Origin: Sambucus nigra
Lineage: Eukaryota > Streptophyta > Magnoliopsida > Dipsacales > Adoxaceae
Reading direction: 5' to 3'
Assembly (NCBI GenBank): GCA_949130495.1
Contig: OX422210.1
Location: forward strand, 638,004,585 to 638,068,584
Length of the DNA stretch: 64,000 bases
Notes under the pieces: generated by a model
Seen by the model: the letters and a program-made list of their open reading frames with translations, nothing else
What the model was told of the DNA's origin: nothing
The model's database searches: none
Translations under genes and position numbers: made by a program
Shown here: piece by piece, positions 58,876 to 64,000 of the stretch
Layout: each line of letters opens with the position of its first letter
How positions within the stretch are numbered: the stretch's first letter is position 1

Positions 58876-60605
58876 CAACTATAAGTATACATAATCCTCA
58901 ATATACAAGGCGTCACCACAATTTCTATTAAATTCACCTCGATATGTGAATACAATCCCTCACTTGCAACATATTCAATCATTTTCCTATGATGAATAGT
59001 CTCCCAAAACCATATGTATATATATATATATATATATATTCCACATTAGGGTTATCGCCCAAGAGTTTGTGTAGGAATCCGTCGCTACACGATTCATCCA
59101 TAATAAAAAATACATAGTTTCCTTTAGTACTATTTTACCATAGGCTCACTCATGACTTAATAGTCTAAAATCTCAAGGGTCATGCCCCCACAATCACGTG
59201 TAAACTATCCTAACTAGAATTATACTAACGTCTGTTCTAGTTGATAGTACGATCCCAAGCCGTTCCCAATTTTACCTACGGTTCAATTAATTTCATGAAC
59301 CATTACCCCTATCGGGTTACCTATTGTTCCTTAATTTAAACGTTTCTAAGGATATGAGACCCCTTACTCTCTAAAAGTCTCAACCTCACGTCATATTTAT
59401 TTTATATCTTTCTATAATTGGTATTCCCAACCTCAATGAGGTTTCCCCGTAATCTCCCCTATGAAACTCCAATATATACATGGATACATTTCTCCCAAAT
59501 TACCCTAAGGAGTCCCCAAAACTCTAATGTGTGAGAAACTCCTTATGTGTCTCCAAGAACATATCTCTTTCATCATAAGAGAAGGCCCCAAATCAATAAA
59601 CCCAACCAAAAAGGGTTTGAATTCACTATGGAGAAAATACCTCAAAATACCCTATTTTCCGAATCGATTCGGCCCTATTCCGAATCGATTCGGCCTAACG
59701 AATCGATTTGGCCTCCAAGGCGAATCGATTCGGGTCCAAAGACCTGGGCTTCTGCAATAGGCCGAATCGATTCGGCTTGGGTCCGAATCGATTCGGTCAA
59801 TGCAGACCTGCCAATTTCACTAAACCGAATCGATTCGCTTGAGGGGGAGAATCGATTCGGACCTACAATTTTTGAAGGGTTCTTCTTCTTCATCAAAACC
59901 CACGAATTCTAAACCCGAAATTTTCCATTCTAACCCCCAAACCTTCATCAAACCATGATTTTAAGCCCATATATCACCCTAAAGTTGATCCCAACCACTT
60001 CTATTCCATTAAATCCATATTTAAACATTGATTTCAAGATTAAACCTAAAAATCTAGGATTTGGTATTAATACCCAAAAATCCATTCCTTTAACCCACAA
60101 ATTATGAAATGAAATACACAAATAGCTATTTAGCAAGATTAAACACTTGCCTCAGATTTGTAGAGGTTGGATCGTCCTCGATGTCGCGGTTGGGCCGGGA
60201 ATCTCCAAGATTTCTTCCTCTCTCTCCCTTCTCTTCTTCTTTCCTTCTTCCTTTCTCTTTCTCTCTTTCTCTAATTGAGAAAGGCTTGATCCGTAAGCCT
60301 TAAATCCTTTAAAACAACAAACCCAGTTTTAAATGTTAATACACACTTTAAATGACTCGTTTACTCTAATTCGAGTCAAACTGACTTAAAAATATTCCGA
60401 AGCCGAAATAAAACCCAATGACAGTCATTTTGACTATCTCGACCCTTCCGGGATCGATGGCACACTCAAAATCATCATCCGGAATACTTTAAAACGTCCT
60501 CTATTTTTGGACTTAAATTCCCAAATTTAAAATTCTCCAATTTAATTAAATTTTATCTTCCCAAAAATTTAGATTTCTCAGTCTCCAAAGTCGTGGGGTG
60601 TTACA
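56608..60605 (-). repeat. Element F 5' LTR (full length)
   Basis: TGTAACACCCCGC at the plus-strand left and GTGGGGTGTTACA at the right. The full 3998 bp. Longer (TA)n runs than the 3' LTR at 57536-57592 and 58826-58873. Carries the second palindrome array at 59659-59859. Confidence 0.92.
59659..59859. repeat. Array of eight CCGAATCGATTCGG palindromes (5' LTR of F)
   Basis: Same eight units and spacing as 53968-54168. Differences in the arms of two units only (AGGCGAATC for AGGAGAATC, GGGAGAATC for GGGCGAATC); the central ATCGAT is kept in all. Confidence 0.92.
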
Positions 60606-60887
60606 GAATGTAGGTCCGCGCCAGCGACACTATTTAATCGTGAATCTAAGACATCAAATTAAACATGTTTTTTTTAATTAACATTTGAAAAATATTTTTT
60701 AAAATGTTATTTTTAATTAAAAAACTGTTTATAAATTTTTTTATTAGTGAACACAACTTCTTTTATTTACTATTTAAAAAAAAACAGTTTTATATATATT
60801 ATATCAATTGTTAAAACCAAAAAAAAAAAAAAAAAAAAAAGTAAAATGCGTCCCCAGGCGGGACATGTAAAACGACTCTTGTTTTAA

Positions 60888-62468
60888 ACCTTGTTGACTC
60901 TTCTAGCCACAAAATTCATATTCGTGGCCCCGCAAGTAAAGTGAAAGCTTTGACCACTATTTATATATATATTTTTTATAACTGTTTTGGGACCGCACAA
61001 TTCATATCATATTTTTGGACAGTTTTTATTCATTAACCAATTAACACGCATGGTGTGTTTTTGTCACATTATAAAGACTCAACTAATTAATTTTTTTTGT
61101 TGTTGTTTTGAGATTCATTTTTGACCTTGAGCCAAGCATAATGACATAAAAGTTGTGAGTATACACACTATCTTTCATTGTCAAATCAGCTGAGTTTATT
61201 ATTTTTTTTACAATTTAATTAGAATACAATGTATAAATTATTATCCTTTGAACAAATAAAAATCTTTCAGCAGAACACTATCCTTTTAACATCGAAATGA
61301 CTAACACCTTATTGTATATCAGATTATTTTTCTCTCTCTTTTCGACCAATATTTTTTGCATAGGTTATTTTGTAATGTCTAAAGGAGTTAGATTCAAACA
61401 TACATTTTTTAGGGTTCCTCTTTTATGTCTCAAGAGTCATATTTTTATTGAAAAGATAAAATGGGATTTCACGATGATTTTTTTTCAACCATCTTCCTTT
61501 CAACAAAAATCAAGAGCATTTAATGCTCTCAAGAGCTGTGTCTAATAGTTAATTTTTGAGTCTCCATTCAAACATTATTTAAGCATTCTAGTGCTGCACT
61601 GAAGAACAAGAGAATATAGAAAATCAAGAAGACCAAAAACATCTTTTATATTCTACTCATACACATTCAAAAGAGCAACACATGTTGACATTCAAGTCTA
61701 AATATTTGAGATAGAAACAAAGTTTGTAATTTGCTATTGTTGAAGATAAAGAACAAAGAGCATAAGAACTTGTATTCTGCTCAAATAATTAACGGCACAC
61801 ATCAACAAATACTAGTGCAATAAGAAAGATTTTTGAAGAAGATCTTCTGCTTCAACTTGAGAGACAGAGCCAACATTCATATAGATTCAAGTCTTCTCAT
61901 TATGAAAGAAACTCAGATTCAAAATTGTATTCTTAAAGAGTTTCATTATCCATACTTTGTACCACAAATTCAGAATTATTTTAAAGCTTTGTTGAAGCTT
62001 CGATTGTAACGGTGTCAAGTCCTACCCGTAAGTGGACCGCGGCTGTAAGCAGTGATTTGATCATACCCGCAAGTAGATCACAATAGTGAAGCGTAAAGGA
62101 GACGAGAGCTCTATGCGCGTGGATGTAGGTCGGATTTGGCTGAACTACGTTAAATTTTGGTGTCATTTATTTACCGCACTTATATTAATTTATTTGCGTA
62201 TGCTTGCTTAAGTTAACATTTTTAGCACTTAAACTTGCAAATAAATTAATTTAGAAATTTGGTAAAATTATTTTGAGATTAAAATATTTATTTTTAAAGT
62301 AAATAATTTAATCCAAAATATTAATTAGTATTAAATACGAAAATTGATTAAATATTTATTGGGTTTTACATCTGCATATTTATCTTGTTTAATTAATTGG
62401 TAGTATTTATTTGATATTCTCTGTTTGAATTATTAAGGATTTCTTAATCTAAAATTTGGTGAAGTGTT
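60888..62468 (+). other. Unassigned AT-rich region, possibly a Copia-type LTR
   Basis: No coding sequence supported. On the plus strand, AAGAGCATTTAATGCTCTC, TATTTAAGCATTCTAGTGCTG (TATA-like, near 61578) and GATGTAGGTCGGATTTGGCTGAAC (near 62123) resemble the U3/R/U5 layout of Copia-type LTRs. No primer site or partner LTR was found, so this stays tentative. Confidence 0.35.
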
Positions 62469-62477
62469 TTAAAATCA

Positions 62478-62790
62478 GGGGTATATACCATATAGTCCCT
62501 CGAATATTTTTTAATACACATTTAGTCCAAGACTTTTTATTTTGTTCCAAAAAGTCCTTCACCACATAAAAACACTAAAAGAAATGAGCTCTAGTGCGGG
62601 TCACCGAAGCTCCGGCAGTGGGGGCGTAGGACCGGGGTGGGGTGGGGCGGGGGTGCCGCTAGCACGGGAATTTAAAAATTAGAGAATATTGGTTAAATGG
62701 GTGTTTGAGGAACTTTTTGGAACAAAATAAAAAGGCTTGGACTAAATGTTTATTAAAAAAATATCTGAGGGACTTTTTAGTAATTGATCC
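62478..62790. mobile_element. Mutator-type MITE (313 bp)
   Basis: Long terminal inverted repeats of about 75 bp: GGGGTATATACCATATAGTCCCTC at the left, and GGATCAATTACTAAAAAGTCCCTC as the reverse complement of the right. Both continue with ATATTTTTT-AATA-ACATTTAGTCCAAG. Flanks TTAAAATCA (62469-62477) and TTAAAATTA (62791-62799) match at eight of nine bases, a 9-bp target duplication as in Mutator-like elements. The core (62584-62672) is GC-rich and contains a G-quadruplex motif. Confidence 0.83.
62634..62653 (+). other. G-quadruplex motif in MITE core
   Basis: Four runs GGGG, GGGG, GGGG, GGGGG separated by single bases. Confidence 0.8.
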
Positions 62791-63311
62791 TTAAAATTAA
62801 ATATTTTTTGCAAACTTCCAATTTGGTAATGATATCAGTCAGTCTTAGGTAAAAATCATCAAAAGTTTTTGAGTTAGACATCACAATAGTGTAATATTGT
62901 TGGACTAGACTTTGAGTCTTAGAAACTTTGACATGGTGATCACCTTTATGGGTAGTGATCATTGTGTCCCAGGCTTCTTTAGCAGTGATACAATGAGATA
63001 TACATTTTAGTTCATGTTCACTGACAACCATAAAAGATACAATTACGTCCCTTATTATTATAATGAGACCATAATTTTTCATCTTTAGTATATCTACTCA
63101 GTGATTTAATTATCCTCATAGTGCTACCCTTGGTTGTTGGTTTAATAGGCGTTTTTTAACTAGGTTGAATGACATCCCAAACCTCATCACCCAACTATCT
63201 TTGAATGAAGGCTATCATCCTAACTTTTCAGTAGGAAAAATATGCCCCATCAAAGATCGGGGGGTAGGGGTGGGGTGGGTCTAGAAAAATTTCCAAGTTT
63301 TTGTCATCCAT
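62791..63311 (-). pseudogene. Copia-type gag (element G)
   Basis: ATG 63311 opens MDDKNLEIFLDPPHPYPP, then IFDGAYFSYWKVRMIAFIQ, the N-terminal gag motif of plant Copia elements. After stops and a frameshift, CISHCITAKEAWDTMITTH and VQQYYTIVMSNSKTFDDFYL (63000-62840) match the Copia gag (UBN2-type) domain. The gag breaks off at the MITE; pol is not seen in the window. Confidence 0.8.
63259..63279 (+). other. G-quadruplex motif in Copia gag
   Basis: Runs GGGGGG, GGGG, GGGG and GGG with 1-2 base loops. On the coding strand this is the proline-rich PPHPYPP stretch. Confidence 0.8.
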
Positions 63312-63362
63312 TTTATGAAAAGATTTCAGTAACTTTAAGATCATGAAAATTTTGAGTACGAA

Positions 63363-63375
63363 GCTCTGATACCAA
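63363..63375 (-). other. Element G primer-binding site (tRNA-iMet type)
   Basis: The minus strand reads TTGGTATCAGAGC, one base from the LTR end. Confidence 0.88.
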
Positions 63376-63376
63376 T

Positions 63377-64000
63377 TGAAAAAACACTTAGGTAGAAAAA
63401 TGATTGACAAGGTTACTCAATAGTGTTTCTTGTAAAATGCAAGTTATTTGAAGAAACCTTTAATCACAAAAATAGAGTTGAATAGATGACACAAGATGTG
63501 TAACCTAAATATCTAATTGATTTTATTAACCAAAATTCTGTATTTAGTTTTAAGAAAAAACTATTAACCAACCAACAAGAGATAACATCCAAGCAAATAA
63601 GTAAAGCAAAAAGTAACCATAACATAGGGATTTTAACATGGTAAAACCTACCTAGAGAAAACATCCACGAGGACCTCTATGCCCCAAACCAAAAGCATAT
63701 TCACTATAAAAAAGAACATGTTACAAATACAAAAAAAAATCAGAAAATGGCAAAAAGAAAATACCTAACTAATATACCCTCTTAAATGGAAGTAATATGC
63801 CTCTGAATGTTGATGTACCAGTCCCATGTTGAATGGATCAGCAAAGCCTCCAAATATGATCAAAATACAGTGGGTTTGGTGCAATGTGTAGTGAAGTGAA
63901 AGCACTAAAAATACACACTCACAAAAGTTATTTAAACTGTTCTTTTGTACAAAACAAATGATCTAAACATGCATGTGCACAATCTCAAGAATCTTAAGAT
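63377..64000 (-). repeat. Element G 5' LTR (cut by window)
   Basis: The plus-strand left end TGAAAAAACAC is the LTR terminus next to the primer site. On the minus strand, GGTTTTACCATGTTAAAATCC and ATAGAGGTCCTCGTGGATG resemble the R/U5 region of Copia LTRs. Continues past base 64000. Confidence 0.7.

Larger units (their letters stand above)
51139..60605 (-). mobile_element. Non-autonomous long-LTR retrotransposon F (LARD-like)
   Basis: Minus strand: 5' LTR 60605-56608 (3998 bp), tRNA-Met primer site 56606-56594, a 1.69-kb interior with no gag or pol, polypurine tract at 54915-54927, and 3' LTR 54914-51139 (3776 bp). The 3' LTR lacks its last ~192 bp. The LTRs differ at about 14 bases plus (TA)n length changes, so the copy is very young although it codes for nothing. 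Proteins must have come from another element. LTR start TGTAACACCCCACG and primer site place it with the chromovirus-type elements. Confidence 0.88.
50770..60879. mobile_element. Inverted-repeat (foldback-type) element H, split by element F
   Basis: The left arm 50770-51138 and the reverse complement of the right arm 60606-60879 align imperfectly: GGGTAAATCTATGTGTTTCGCC against AGAGTCGTTTTACATGTCCCGCC at the ends. Next match CGACCGCATT/GGACGCATT, long T runs, AACAGTTTTT blocks, and CACGATTGATTAGTGTCGCTG near the centre. Both sides are flanked by TGTTTTAA (50762-50769, 60880-60887). Without F it is about 640 bp. No coding. Superfamily uncertain (8-bp flank would suit hAT, 9-bp Mutator). Confidence 0.6.

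Noticed and set aside
51139..60605. Segmental tandem duplication of a 3.8-kb host region
   Set aside because: The copies have TGTAACACCCC/GGGGTGTTACA ends, with a primer-binding site and a polypurine tract at the inner borders, so they are an LTR pair.
61297..61545. 82-codon plus-strand ORF
   Set aside because: Phe-rich translation of T-rich sequence with no motif; the region looks like an LTR.

Overview
The window is nuclear DNA from a flowering plant. It is almost entirely nested transposable elements, with no intact host gene. The plant origin follows from the element families (Tat-type and chromovirus-type Ty3/gypsy elements, a Copia element, a CACTA transposon, Mutator-type MITE), from plant-style splice sites, and from a captured cellulose synthase exon. 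The species cannot be read from the sequence.

Layout, left to right. (1) 1-4247, minus: Tat-type element T1, cut by the window edge, with two 603-bp LTRs in tandem instead of one at its 5' end. T1 sits in the 5' LTR of (2) element D, 4248-21354, plus: an old chromovirus-type element with a tRNA-Met-type primer site, gag, zinc knuckle and protease, but no reverse transcriptase or integrase. (3) 11619-19942: an 8.3-kb CACTA transposon E inside the 3' LTR of D (TAC target duplication). It has an internal 168-bp satellite, no recognisable transposase and a captured CesA exon. (4) 21408-49820, minus: chromovirus C, split in three by two Tat elements: A (22585-34701, plus, CTGCC duplication) and B (35618-46329, plus, ACTGC duplication). 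A and B each carry a sense gag-pol with two RNase H domains and, between pol and the 3' LTR, a three-exon gene on the opposite strand. (5) 49969-50384: a solo LTR of the B family. (6) 50770-60879: an imperfect inverted-repeat element H, split by F (51139-60605, minus). F has 3.8-4.0 kb LTRs, almost identical to each other, around a 1.7-kb non-coding interior. (7) 60880-64000: Copia-type remnants, including a gag and 5' LTR on the minus strand (G), with a 313-bp Mutator-type MITE inserted next to the gag.

Relative age, judged by eye from LTR pairs, fits the nesting. D is most diverged, C differs at about 10%, B at about 4%, A and T1 at about 1%, and F at well under 1%. All gag-pol frames are broken by stops or frameshifts. 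A is closest to intact: one reading frame with four stop codons.

Most notable: the antisense genes of A and B share a three-exon structure with the same intron phases (1, then 0). F carries arrays of a 14-bp palindrome and a repeated hairpin module with compensatory base changes, and a copy of that module also lies in D. A carries ten tandem copies of a roughly 100-bp unit, each with a strong hairpin. The CACTA element carries the CesA exon.
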